A stretch of DNA of 25,307 bases from Geobacter sp. (GTDB lineage Bacteria; Desulfobacterota; Desulfuromonadia; Geobacterales; DSM-12255): positions 1-25,307 of the forward strand of contig VEOV01000232.1 of assembly GCA_012026855.1 (NCBI GenBank), read 5' to 3'. Under the pieces are notes generated by a model. The model saw only the letters and a list, made by a program, of their open reading frames with translations, ran no database searches and had not been told where the DNA came from. Both the position numbers and the translations under genes were made by a program. This document shows, one piece after another, positions 5,938 to 14,306 of the stretch (position 1 is the stretch's first letter; each line of letters opens with the position of its first letter).

Positions 5938-7866
5938 CTACCCTGCCTTAACCATCAACTCCGACACCAGCCTGGTGAAGCGGAGCGGGTCCTTGATTGG
6001 TGACCCTTCGGTCAGGAGCGCCTGGTCGAGGAGCAGTTCGCAGTAGTCGGCCAGTTTGGCGTTCTCCTTGTCAGCGGCAAACATGCTTCCCAGGGTCTGC
6101 ATGATCGGATGGTTCGGGTTCAGCTCCAGAATCCGCTTCGACTTGGGCACATCCTGGTTCATCGCCTTCATGATCCGCTCCATGTTGGCGTTCATGCCGT
6201 ACTCGTCAGCCACCAGGCAGCAGGCGCTCTCGGTGAGGCGGCTGGAGAAACGGACCTCTTTGACACTGTCGTCCAGCTTCCCTTTGATGAACTCCAGCAG
6301 ATCCTTGTACTGCTCCTGCTTCTCCTTCTTCTGCTCTTCTTTCTCCTTCTTCTCGTCCTCGCTGTCCAGCTCCACATCACCCCGGTCGACCGCTTTCAGC
6401 TTCTTGCCATCGTACTCGGTCAGCGCCTGCACCACCCACTCGTCCACCGGGTCGGTAAGGAAGAGGACTTCATAGCCCTTGCTGCGGAATCCCTCCAGAT
6501 GGGGAGATTTGGCCACCATGTCGCGGCTGGTGCCGGTGATGAAGTAGATCTCTTTCTGCCCTTCCGGCATCCTCCCTACATACTCCTTCAGAGAGACCGG
6601 CTTGCCCGCTTCCGTGGTGGTGCTTTCGAACAGCACCAGCTCCTGGAGCTTCTCCTTGTTGGCGTAGTCGAAGTGCAGCCCCTCTTTCAATACCGGGCCG
6701 AACTCGGAGTAGAACTTCAGATATTCCTCCGGCTCCTTCTCCTTGATCTCCGCCAGGGTGGCGAGGATCTTGTTGACCAGGCTCTTCTGGATCCGCTTGA
6801 TCTGCACATCCTCCTGGAGAATCTCGCGGGATACGTTCAGCGGCAGGTCGCTGGAATCCACCACCCCCTTGACGAAGCGGAGGTAGTCGGGGAGCAGCGC
6901 CTCGCAGTTGTCGGTAATGAAGACCCGCTTGACATAGAGATGCACCCCTTTCTTCCGGTCCTGCATGAACAGGTCGAACGGCTTGTGAGCCGGCAGGTAG
7001 AGGAGTGCCTTGAATTCGCTCACCCCTTCGGCAGAGTAGTGGATCGGCCGAAACGGCTTGTCGAAGTCGTGGGAAATATGCTTGTAGAACTCTTCGTGCT
7101 CTTCGTCTGTAATGTCGCTCTTTGGCCGGGTCCAGATGGCTTTCATGGAGTTGAGAGTCTCTTCGGTAACGGTCTCGATGTCGCCGCCACCTTCGATCAC
7201 CTTGCCGTCAGCATCTTTCACCGGCTCCTTGCGGGTAATGTCCATGCAGACCGGGTACTGAACGTAGTCGGAGTATTTCTTGACGATGGAGCGGATCTTC
7301 CACTCGTCCAGATACTCCTGCATCTCCTCTTTCAGATGGAGGACGATTTCAGTGCCCCGGGCCACCTTGTCACACTCTTCGATGGTATAGGTGCCGTCGC
7401 CGGTGGACTCCCAGCAGCAACCGGCTGACGGGTTGCCTGCCTTGCGGGTCGTCAGGGTGACCTTGTCGGCCACCATGAAGGAAGAATAGAAACCAACGCC
7501 GAACTGGCCAATCAGCTCCGGATTGTTGCTGGCCTTGGCCTCGGCCAGAGCCTCCATGAACGCCTTGGTGCCGGAGCGGGCGATGGTACCGATGTTCTCT
7601 TCGACTTCGGCAATACTCATGCCGATGCCGTTGTCAATAATGGTGAGGGTGCCGGCATTCTTGTCCGGGACTATCTTGATTTTCCAGTCGCTGTTACCCT
7701 CCAGCAGGGTTTCGTTGGAGTGGGCTTCAAAACGGATCTTGTCAATGGCATCAGATGAGTTGGAGACAAGTTCCCGCAGGAAGATGTCCTTATTGGAATA
7801 AAGCGAGTGGATGACCAGGTCGAGAAGCTTCTGTACCTCAGTCTGGAATTGCTTGGTTGTCTTCAT
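5938..7866 (-). CDS. htpG: Molecular chaperone HtpG (Hsp90 family)
   Basis: HtpG is the bacterial Hsp90, an ATP-driven dimeric cytosolic chaperone that remodels client proteins with DnaK. From the preferred start the product is 642 aa. The GHKL ATPase domain shows the RELVSNSSDAIDK N-box (31-43), with Glu32 as expected for catalysis, and DNGIGM (78-83). GVGFYSSFMV lies near residue 130. The middle domain contains PLNVSREILQ with the catalytic-loop Arg, followed by a Lys/Glu-rich charged linker and the C-terminal dimerisation domain. I chose ATG 7866 (MKTTKQFQTEV) because homologues start there and GGGAG lies upstream. A GTG at 7917 would overlap the promoter -10 box. Confidence 0.97.
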   Translation of the reverse strand: MKTTKQFQTEVQKLLDLVIHSLYSNKDIFLRELVSNSSDAIDKIRFEAHSNETLLEGNSDWKIKIVPDKNAGTLTIIDNGIGMSIAEVEENIGTIARSGTKAFMEALAEAKASNNPELIGQFGVGFYSSFMVADKVTLTTRKAGNPSAGCCWESTGDGTYTIEECDKVARGTEIVLHLKEEMQEYLDEWKIRSIVKKYSDYVQYPVCMDITRKEPVKDADGKVIEGGGDIETVTEETLNSMKAIWTRPKSDITDEEHEEFYKHISHDFDKPFRPIHYSAEGVSEFKALLYLPAHKPFDLFMQDRKKGVHLYVKRVFITDNCEALLPDYLRFVKGVVDSSDLPLNVSREILQEDVQIKRIQKSLVNKILATLAEIKEKEPEEYLKFYSEFGPVLKEGLHFDYANKEKLQELVLFESTTTEAGKPVSLKEYVGRMPEGQKEIYFITGTSRDMVAKSPHLEGFRSKGYEVLFLTDPVDEWVVQALTEYDGKKLKAVDRGDVELDSEDEKKEKEEQKKEKQEQYKDLLEFIKGKLDDSVKEVRFSSRLTESACCLVADEYGMNANMERIMKAMNQDVPKSKRILELNPNHPIMQTLGSMFAADKENAKLADYCELLLDQALLTEGSPIKDPLRFTRLVSELMVKAG

Positions 7867-7906
7867 TGCCGCGCTGCTCCCTTTTAGTTGGTTTACGAAC
7901 TGAACG

Positions 7907-7935
7907 AATCTAAACACTCTTGTTGTTTAATTCAA
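7907..7935 (-). promoter_or_regulatory. Candidate htpG promoter
   Basis: On the minus strand, TTGAAT (7930-7935) and TAGATT (7907-7912) are separated by exactly 17 bases, each matching four of six sigma70 consensus bases. The -35 reads CTTGAA with its preceding base, which resembles an RpoH -35 element, but the CCCCAT-type -10 is missing. A start near 7900 leaves a leader of about 35 bases before ATG 7866. Confidence 0.5.
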
Positions 7936-8032
7936 GGGGGGAACGAAAAAAAGCAGTACGCCATTGAATTTACTGTTTTGGGCAGAATTTTTTCATGATA
8001 TTATTCCAGATTAGCGGAGACCCTCATTAGCC

Positions 8033-10273
8033 ATGAAACGACCTATTAGCATACGAAAAGCTCTCATTACCAGCGTGTTGCTCCTGACACTGCTGCCGAT
8101 GCTGATTGCCATGGCCGTCTCCGTGACTCTATTCCACCGGGAAACCGGCGAGCGGATTCGCCTGGAAAACCAGAAAGTTGCCCAAACTGTCAGCAGTGCC
8201 GTTGAACTGTTCATTGCAAGACCTTTGGTTATGCTCAAGCAGGTTCGTGATGCAGTCGATGAACATAGTAAAAATGATCTCTCTGATATAGACAGGGTCA
8301 CTGAAAACCACCTCGAAGAAGACCCCATCTTTGAGACCGTCTCATTTATCGATGCAAACGGCGACCTGCTCAAGCAGGTTGCTGCCGATGGCCGCCCCCT
8401 TTTTATACCTAAAATCAACTATGCCAATTCCCCAATCTACCAGAAAATTAAACTTGGCAGCCAGATAGCCTGGTCTGAACCGTTTGTTTCATTGCGCACC
8501 GGCGAATCGGTCATCTCTGTCGGGATCCCCTGGCGCAAGGGGGTACTGATCGGCACAATGAATCTTACCTACCTGTGTAAACTGGTTGAGCCGACAAAAG
8601 ACTCAGTCAAGGCATATGCCTTCATTGTCAGCCCGAAAGGCAATCTTATTGCCCATCCTGACAGGGCACTGGTCGGGGAGAAGGAATCCTTTATCTCGAT
8701 TCCGCAGATTACTGCCGGCTTCAGCGGAACTGAAGGCACCTATACCTTCAAGATCGGCGACAGAAGGGTCATCGGCAGCGTACTCCAGTTCAAGCATAAC
8801 GACTGGGTCATTGTGGCAGTCCACGATAGAGAGCATGCCTTTGCCCCCCTTTACCGCCTGGAACTGCTGCTGGCCGCCCTGACAATCATCGTCCTGGCAA
8901 CAGCCTATTACCTTGCCTTCAAGCGGATAGGCCGCATCAGCGCTCCCATACTGAGCCTCTCGGAATTCAGCAAACAGGTCGCATCGGGAGCAGCAGTCGC
9001 TGATTTTGCTCACTCGGCCGGGTACCTGGAAATTGACGAACTCTATGACAATTTCAGAAAAATGTCAGCCGCTGTCAATGACCGTGAAAGAGATCTCCAG
9101 GACCGCAACGAGGAGCTTGCCGCGACGGAAGAGGAGCTGCGGCATCAGGTGGAAGAGTACCTGAGGACCTATACCGCCCTGGCGGAAGAGAAGGCCAAAC
9201 TTGAATCAATCCTCTCCTGCATGAGCGAGGGGCTCAGTATCCAGGATCTGGATTACCGGGTCATACTCCAGAACAATGCCCATAAGCAGATGGTTGGCGA
9301 TGCCCGCGGCAAGTACTGCTACGAAGCCTACCAGCACAACGATGCAGTCTGCACTGACTGCCCGATGCAGGGAGCTTTCACTGACGGCACTTCCCACGTC
9401 AAGCTCGCCCAGGTGCAGGACGGCGACAGTATCCGCCATTTCGAAATTGTCGCCACACCGCTACGCAACCCCCAGGGGAAGATGATCGGCGGCATCGAGG
9501 TAGTGCGTGATATTTCCGACCGGATGAAGTCCGATCAGGAGATCAGACGTCTTAATCAGGAGCTTGAAGCGCGCGTCATTGAAAGGACGGCCGAACTTGA
9601 ACTTGCCAATCATGAGCTTGAGTCTTTCAGCTATTCGGTCTCCCACGACCTGCGGGCCCCACTAAGACATATCAGCAGCTTCAGCAGCATTCTCGAAAGC
9701 GATCACTCTGCCCAGCTGGATGAGCAGGGCAAGCACTACCTGGCAAGGATCATCTCCGGCTGCAACAAAATGGGGGTCCTGATCGATGATCTGCAGGAAC
9801 TCTCCCATGTATCGCGCCGTGAACTGAACAGCAGCAGGGTCAATCTCTCCCGCATCTTCGGCACAATTGCAGCAGCGTTTATCGAACGCGACCCGAACCG
9901 TAACGTCAGCTTCAAGATTGAAGATGGTCTAGAAGCCTTTGGCGACGAGCGGCTCTTTGAAGTACTGCTCAACAACCTGCTCAGCAACGCCTGGAAATAC
10001 TCCTCGCTGAAGGATGAAGCGGTCATAGAGTTTGGCAAGAAAATCATAGCGGCCCGCCCGGTCTATTTTGTCAAGGACAATGGCGCCGGCTTTGACAAGA
10101 CCTATAGCGACAAGCTTTTCGCTCCTTTCCAGAGACTGCACGGCGCCGAGTTTGAGGGGACAGGCATCGGACTGGCCATCACCCAGCGCGTAGTTCACAG
10201 ACATGGCGGCAAAATCTGGGCAGATTCTGTAGAAGGTGAGGGAGCAACCTTCTACTTCACCCTGAAAAGCTGA
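8033..10273 (+). CDS. Orphan membrane sensor histidine kinase (dCache-HAMP-PAS-HisKA-HATPase)
   Basis: This is a 746-aa sensor kinase. It has a transmembrane helix (about 10-32), a periplasmic double-Cache-like sensor domain (about 35-270, with FVSLRTGESVISVGIPW), a second helix (about 275-297) and a HAMP-like linker. A coiled coil (about 345-390) leads to a PAS domain (about 385-495). The kinase core follows: H-box SYSVSHDLRAPLRHI with His538, N-box NNLLSNAWKY (647-656), DNGAGFD (682-688) and GTGIGL (709-714), all intact. The PAS contains Cys429, Cys440, Cys443 followed by Pro, a possible metal or redox site. No response regulator is adjacent, so its partner is unknown. The ligand is not predictable. 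Start ATG 8033 has GGAGA at 12 bases. Confidence 0.93.
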   Translation: MKRPISIRKALITSVLLLTLLPMLIAMAVSVTLFHRETGERIRLENQKVAQTVSSAVELFIARPLVMLKQVRDAVDEHSKNDLSDIDRVTENHLEEDPIFETVSFIDANGDLLKQVAADGRPLFIPKINYANSPIYQKIKLGSQIAWSEPFVSLRTGESVISVGIPWRKGVLIGTMNLTYLCKLVEPTKDSVKAYAFIVSPKGNLIAHPDRALVGEKESFISIPQITAGFSGTEGTYTFKIGDRRVIGSVLQFKHNDWVIVAVHDREHAFAPLYRLELLLAALTIIVLATAYYLAFKRIGRISAPILSLSEFSKQVASGAAVADFAHSAGYLEIDELYDNFRKMSAAVNDRERDLQDRNEELAATEEELRHQVEEYLRTYTALAEEKAKLESILSCMSEGLSIQDLDYRVILQNNAHKQMVGDARGKYCYEAYQHNDAVCTDCPMQGAFTDGTSHVKLAQVQDGDSIRHFEIVATPLRNPQGKMIGGIEVVRDISDRMKSDQEIRRLNQELEARVIERTAELELANHELESFSYSVSHDLRAPLRHISSFSSILESDHSAQLDEQGKHYLARIISGCNKMGVLIDDLQELSHVSRRELNSSRVNLSRIFGTIAAAFIERDPNRNVSFKIEDGLEAFGDERLFEVLLNNLLSNAWKYSSLKDEAVIEFGKKIIAARPVYFVKDNGAGFDKTYSDKLFAPFQRLHGAEFEGTGIGLAITQRVVHRHGGKIWADSVEGEGATFYFTLKS

Positions 10274-10282
10274 CATCAAACG

Positions 10283-10319
10283 TTGTAAGAACCCTGCCAG
10301 TATGATATTTTCGTATAAT
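10283..10319 (+). promoter_or_regulatory. Candidate promoter of the trp operon
   Basis: The 66-base gap before trpE holds a perfect TATAAT (10314-10319) and also a TTGTAA (10283-10288) with 17-base spacing to TATTTT (10306-10311). Either could be the -10. The leader to trpE would be at most about 25 bases, leaving no room for a leader peptide, T-box or TRAP-type attenuator. Confidence 0.4.
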
Positions 10320-10339
10320 TATCCCTTTCCGGAGTATTG

Positions 10340-11818
10340 ATGTATTTCCCGTCACAAAGCGACTTTATCAAGCTTGCCGATTCCGGCAATCTCATCCCTG
10401 TCTACCGTGAGATCATGGCAGATATGGACACACCGGTCAGCGCCTTCATGAAAATCGACGACGGCGCTTACTCATTCCTGCTGGAGAGTATCGAAGGGGG
10501 CGAAAAATGGGCCCGCTACAGCTTCCTGGGGGGCTCCCCTTCGGTGGTGCTCCGCTCCAGCGGCAACCGGGTTGAAATCCTGAAACGTGGAGAACCTGAG
10601 CAAACAGTGGCAAGCGACAACCCTCTGGACGTCATCAGAGATTACCTTGCCCGTTTCAGGCCGGTTGAGATCGAAGGTCTCCCCCGCTTTTTCGGCGGTG
10701 CGGTCGGCTATCTCGGTTACGACATGGTCCGCTTCTTCGAGACACTGCCAACCAGCAAACCTGCCGCTATCGGCGCCTATGACAGCTGCTTCCTCATCAC
10801 CGACACGCTGGTCATCTTTGACAATGTCCGCCAGAAAATCAAGGTGGTTGCCAATGCCCACCTGGATGATTCTTCGCCCGAAGAGGCTTATAAAGAGGCA
10901 ATCTCCAGGATCGATGCCCTGATTGCCAGACTGAAAACTCCGCTCCCCTCCCCTCCCCAGCCAAAAAGAGCGGCAGCGCCGGTCTCATTCCAGTCAAACG
11001 TCAAGCGCGCCGATTTTGAGGCCGCTGTTGAGCAGGCCAAGGAGTACATTCGCAGCGGCGACATTATCCAGGTAGTGCTCTCCCAGAGGTTTTCCGGTGA
11101 GCTGACAGTGGAACCGCTGGACATCTACCGGGTGCTGCGCACCCTCAACCCGTCACCTTACATGTTCTTCCTCCGCATGGACGACACCATTGTGCTCGGC
11201 GCCTCCCCCGAAGTCATGGTGCGCAAGGAAGGTGACCACGTCGAACTGCGCCCCATAGCCGGAACAAGGCCCCGCGGCGAAAATCCCGATGAGGATCAAC
11301 GGCTGGAAAAGGAGCTGCTCGACGACCCCAAGGAGAGGGCCGAACATGTCATGCTGGTGGATCTGGGGCGCAACGATCTTGGCAGGGTCTGCAAAACAGG
11401 CAGCGTCAAGGTTTCGGAACTGATGGTGGTTGAGCGTTATTCCCATGTCATGCATATCGTCTCCAATGTCCAGGGGGAGCTATACAACGACATGGATGCC
11501 TTTGACCTGGTCAAGGCGACTTTTCCGGCCGGCACCCTCTCAGGCGCTCCCAAGGTCAGGGCAATGCAGATCATCGACGAGCTGGAGCCCTGTCGCCGCG
11601 AGATCTATGGCGGCGCTGTCGGCTACTTCTCCTTCTCGGGCAACATGGACCTGGCAATAGCCATCAGAACGCTGGTAATCAAGGATGGCAAAATCCATCT
11701 GCAGGCAGGCGCCGGACTGGTGGCAGACTCCGACCCGGCTACCGAATACCAGGAAACGGTGAACAAGTCCATGGCGGTAGTAAAAGCCATTGAAACCGTA
11801 GAGCGAGGGTTGGACTGA
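10340..11818 (+). CDS. trpE: Anthranilate synthase component I
   Basis: TrpE converts chorismate and ammonia (from TrpG) to anthranilate, the first committed tryptophan step. The product is 492 aa. The N-terminal LLES (residues 47-50) is the tryptophan feedback-binding motif. The chorismate-binding domain shows PIAGTRPRGENPDED, HVMLVDLGRNDLGRVC and ATFPAGTLSGAPKVRAM, and ends with QAGAGLVADSDPATEYQET. I use ATG 10340 because CCGGAG lies five bases upstream; the TTG three bases earlier would be too close to that site. The stop TGA overlaps the trpG ATG by one base. Close relatives include pabB, but the LLES motif and the trp operon context favour TrpE. Confidence 0.97.
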   Translation: MYFPSQSDFIKLADSGNLIPVYREIMADMDTPVSAFMKIDDGAYSFLLESIEGGEKWARYSFLGGSPSVVLRSSGNRVEILKRGEPEQTVASDNPLDVIRDYLARFRPVEIEGLPRFFGGAVGYLGYDMVRFFETLPTSKPAAIGAYDSCFLITDTLVIFDNVRQKIKVVANAHLDDSSPEEAYKEAISRIDALIARLKTPLPSPPQPKRAAAPVSFQSNVKRADFEAAVEQAKEYIRSGDIIQVVLSQRFSGELTVEPLDIYRVLRTLNPSPYMFFLRMDDTIVLGASPEVMVRKEGDHVELRPIAGTRPRGENPDEDQRLEKELLDDPKERAEHVMLVDLGRNDLGRVCKTGSVKVSELMVVERYSHVMHIVSNVQGELYNDMDAFDLVKATFPAGTLSGAPKVRAMQIIDELEPCRREIYGGAVGYFSFSGNMDLAIAIRTLVIKDGKIHLQAGAGLVADSDPATEYQETVNKSMAVVKAIETVERGLD

Positions 11819-12387
11819 TGCTGCTGATGATCGATAACTATGACTCTTTTACCTACAACATTGTCCAGTATTTCGGCCAACTGGGTGAAGATGTCCGCGT
11901 CTACCGCAACGACCAGATCTCCCTTGCCGAAATCGAGCAGCTGAACCCGGAGCGGCTGGTGATCTCCCCCGGTCCCTGCTCACCCGATGAAGCCGGTATT
12001 TCGGTGGATGCTATCCGGCATTTCAGCGGTAAAATCCCGCTCCTCGGCGTCTGCCTCGGGCACCAGTCAATCGGCGCAGCCTTCGGCGGTAAGGTGGTAC
12101 GCAGCGTATCCCTGCTGCACGGCAAGACGTCACCGCTCCCCCATGATGGCAAAGAGCTTTTTGCCGGCCTGGCCAACCCTTTCACCGCCACCCGCTATCA
12201 TTCGCTGGTGGTGGAGCGTGACACCCTGCCCGACTGCCTGGCAGTGACCGCCTGGGTCGACAATGGCGAAATCATGGGGCTGCGGCACAAAACGCTCCCG
12301 GTCTGGGGGGTGCAGTTCCATCCCGAGTCCATCCTCACCGAAGGTGGAATGCAGTTGCTCAATAATTTTCTGGAGCTCTCCAAATGA
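11818..12387 (+). CDS. trpG: Anthranilate synthase component II (glutamine amidotransferase)
   Basis: TrpG hydrolyses glutamine and channels ammonia to TrpE. The 189-aa protein is a class I glutamine amidotransferase with the nucleophile Cys79 in LLGVCLGHQS, and His168 and Glu170 in VQFHPES completing the triad. It starts with MLLMIDNYDSFTYNIVQYF, typical of TrpG/PabA. It overlaps trpE by one base and trpD by four (ATGA), consistent with translational coupling. In many bacteria the same subunit also serves folate synthesis with PabB; whether that happens here cannot be seen. Confidence 0.97.
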   Translation: MLLMIDNYDSFTYNIVQYFGQLGEDVRVYRNDQISLAEIEQLNPERLVISPGPCSPDEAGISVDAIRHFSGKIPLLGVCLGHQSIGAAFGGKVVRSVSLLHGKTSPLPHDGKELFAGLANPFTATRYHSLVVERDTLPDCLAVTAWVDNGEIMGLRHKTLPVWGVQFHPESILTEGGMQLLNNFLELSK

Positions 12388-13436
12388 TAAAAAAAGCGAT
12401 CGCTAAGGTTGTCGAGCGGGAGAATCTTACCGAAGGTGAGATGATTGAGGTGATGGAACAGATCATGTCCGGCGGCGCCACACAGGCGCAGATTGGCGCC
12501 TTCATCACAGCCCTGCGGATGAAAGGGGAGACTGTTGACGAGATCACCGGCGCCGCCAGAGTCATGCGGGAGCGGGCAACCCCGATCAGGGTCGGCAAAG
12601 GTCTTCTGGACATCGACCGCGATGATATCAACATCGACCAGGAGACGATTCTGGATGTGGTCGGCACCGGTGGCGACGGCACCAACACCTTTAATGTTTC
12701 CACCACGGTCACCTTTGTCATTTCCGCCTGCGGCGTCAAGGTTGCCAAACATGGCAACCGCTCGGTTTCATCCCTCTGCGGCAGCGCCGACGTCCTGGAG
12801 AAGCTGGGCGTCAACCTGGACGTAACCCCGGAGACAGTGGAGCACTGCATCGACGCAATCGGGGTGGGTTTTCTCTTTGCACCGGCCCTGCATGGCGCCA
12901 TGAAGCACGCTATCGGCCCGCGGCGCGAGATCGGCATCAGAACGATTTTCAACATCCTCGGCCCGCTTACCAACCCGGCAGCAGCCGATTGCCAGGTCAT
13001 GGGGGTCTACCGTGAAGATCTGGTCCTGAAACTTGCCCAGGTACTCCACAACCTCGGCTGCAAAAGGGGCTTTGTCGTCCATGGCCTTGACGGCATGGAT
13101 GAAGTTACCCTGACCGCAGCAACTTCAGTGGCTACCGTCACTGAAGAAGGGGTAAAACTCAGCCTCTTCTCTCCCGAAGAGATCGGCTTTTCCTTCTGTT
13201 CCATGGATGAGTTGCGCGGCGGCGACGCAACTGCCAATGCCGTCATCGTCAAAGAGATATTGAGCGGCAAGCAGGGCGCACAGAGAGATATTGTCCTGAT
13301 CAATGCAGCTTTCGGGCTGGTGGCCTCAGGAAAAGCTGCCGACCTGCCAACCGGCATAGCCATGGCAGAAGAGGCCATTGACTCGGGCAGAGCCATGCAG
13401 CAACTGGAAAAGCTGGTGAGGCTGACCAATGGCTGA
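12384..13436 (+). CDS. trpD: Anthranilate phosphoribosyltransferase
   Basis: TrpD transfers phosphoribose from PRPP to anthranilate. The product is 350 aa, the usual length for the monofunctional enzyme; there is no TrpG fusion. The PRPP-binding glycine loop GTGGDGTNTFNVST starts at residue 94, KHGNRSVSS follows (122-130), and GPLTNPA and VHGLDGMDEV are further family signatures. The ATG overlaps the trpG stop in an ATGA arrangement, and the 3' end overlaps trpC by eight bases. No frame problem is seen. Confidence 0.97.
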   Translation: MIKKAIAKVVERENLTEGEMIEVMEQIMSGGATQAQIGAFITALRMKGETVDEITGAARVMRERATPIRVGKGLLDIDRDDINIDQETILDVVGTGGDGTNTFNVSTTVTFVISACGVKVAKHGNRSVSSLCGSADVLEKLGVNLDVTPETVEHCIDAIGVGFLFAPALHGAMKHAIGPRREIGIRTIFNILGPLTNPAAADCQVMGVYREDLVLKLAQVLHNLGCKRGFVVHGLDGMDEVTLTAATSVATVTEEGVKLSLFSPEEIGFSFCSMDELRGGDATANAVIVKEILSGKQGAQRDIVLINAAFGLVASGKAADLPTGIAMAEEAIDSGRAMQQLEKLVRLTNG

Positions 13437-14229
13437 GCAGCCTGATATCCTGCAGAAGATTTTTGCCCACAAACGCGACGAGGTAGCGGCCGCCAGGTCA
13501 GCTGCCCCCCTGGCCGAAATGAAGGCACGCATCAGTGACCGGGAGGACCAGCCCCGCGGCGTTGAGCGGGCCCTGCGCAGCGCCGCCCAGTCCGGTTGGA
13601 CACCGATTATCGCCGAAGTGAAAAAGGGCTCCCCCAGTAAAGGGGTTATCCGCCCTGACTTCAACCCGCTGGATATTGCAGAAATTTATCAGCAGAATGG
13701 TGCAACCTGTCTCTCTGTCCTGACTGATGAGCATTTTTTTCTGGGCCATCTCCGCTTCCTGGCCCTTATCCGGGAGCAGGTCGGGCTGCCGCTCCTGCGC
13801 AAGGACTTTATCTTTGACGAATACCAGATTTACGAAGCAGCGGCCGGAGGGGCAGACGCCATCCTCCTCATTGCCGCCATGCTGGATCAGTCACAACTGG
13901 TCGACCTGCTGGGCAAAGCCCGCGAACTCTATCTGGACGTGCTCCTGGAAGTCCATGACGAGCGGGAACTGGAGATGGCGCTGGCCACCGACTGCGGCCT
14001 GATCGGCATCAATAACCGGAGCCTGCACACCTTTGTTACCGACCTGGCCACAACCGAGCGGCTGGCCAAGTTGATTCCAGCAGAGCGGCTGATTGTTGCC
14101 GAGAGCGGCATCAACAGCCGTACCGATATCGAACAGCTGCAGAGTGCCGGTGCAAGGGCATTCCTGGTGGGAGAATCGCTGATGCGGGAAGAGAACATCG
14201 GCGCAAAACTGTCGGAGTTGCTGGGATAA
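13429..14229 (+). CDS. trpC: Indole-3-glycerol phosphate synthase
   Basis: TrpC closes the indole ring from CdRP. The 266-aa protein is a single TIM barrel with the expected catalytic lysines in IIAEVKKGSPSKG (Lys65) and PLLRKDFIFDEYQI (Lys125), and Glu174 in LLEVHDE. IGINNRSLHTF and VAESGINSRTD, phosphate-binding and late-barrel motifs, follow. It is monofunctional: no TrpF domain is fused, so PRA isomerase must be encoded elsewhere. Its start overlaps trpD by eight bases. It is followed by 77 bases without a gene, containing only a small CGTAT/ATACG hairpin (14256-14271). Confidence 0.97.
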   Translation: MAEQPDILQKIFAHKRDEVAAARSAAPLAEMKARISDREDQPRGVERALRSAAQSGWTPIIAEVKKGSPSKGVIRPDFNPLDIAEIYQQNGATCLSVLTDEHFFLGHLRFLALIREQVGLPLLRKDFIFDEYQIYEAAAGGADAILLIAAMLDQSQLVDLLGKARELYLDVLLEVHDERELEMALATDCGLIGINNRSLHTFVTDLATTERLAKLIPAERLIVAESGINSRTDIEQLQSAGARAFLVGESLMREENIGAKLSELLG

Positions 14230-14306
14230 AACAACGCCTTTCAGGCAGATTTCACCGTATCAATCAATACGCAGACTAGTTATCAATACAGTGACGGAGG
14301 TTAGCC

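Noticed and set aside
6109..7428. 439-codon open frame on the plus strand
   Set aside because: It lies entirely antisense to htpG, whose protein motifs are unmistakable. Its translation is His/Leu/Val-rich low-complexity sequence typical of the shadow of a high-GC gene.
7867..7917. Upstream GTG start extending htpG by 17 residues
   Set aside because: It overlaps the likely -10 box, and Hsp90 family proteins start at about the MKTTKQFQTEV position.
10274..10339. Attenuator or T-box ahead of trpE
   Set aside because: The gap is only 66 bases and shows no Trp-codon leader peptide, no alternative hairpins and no T-box sequence.
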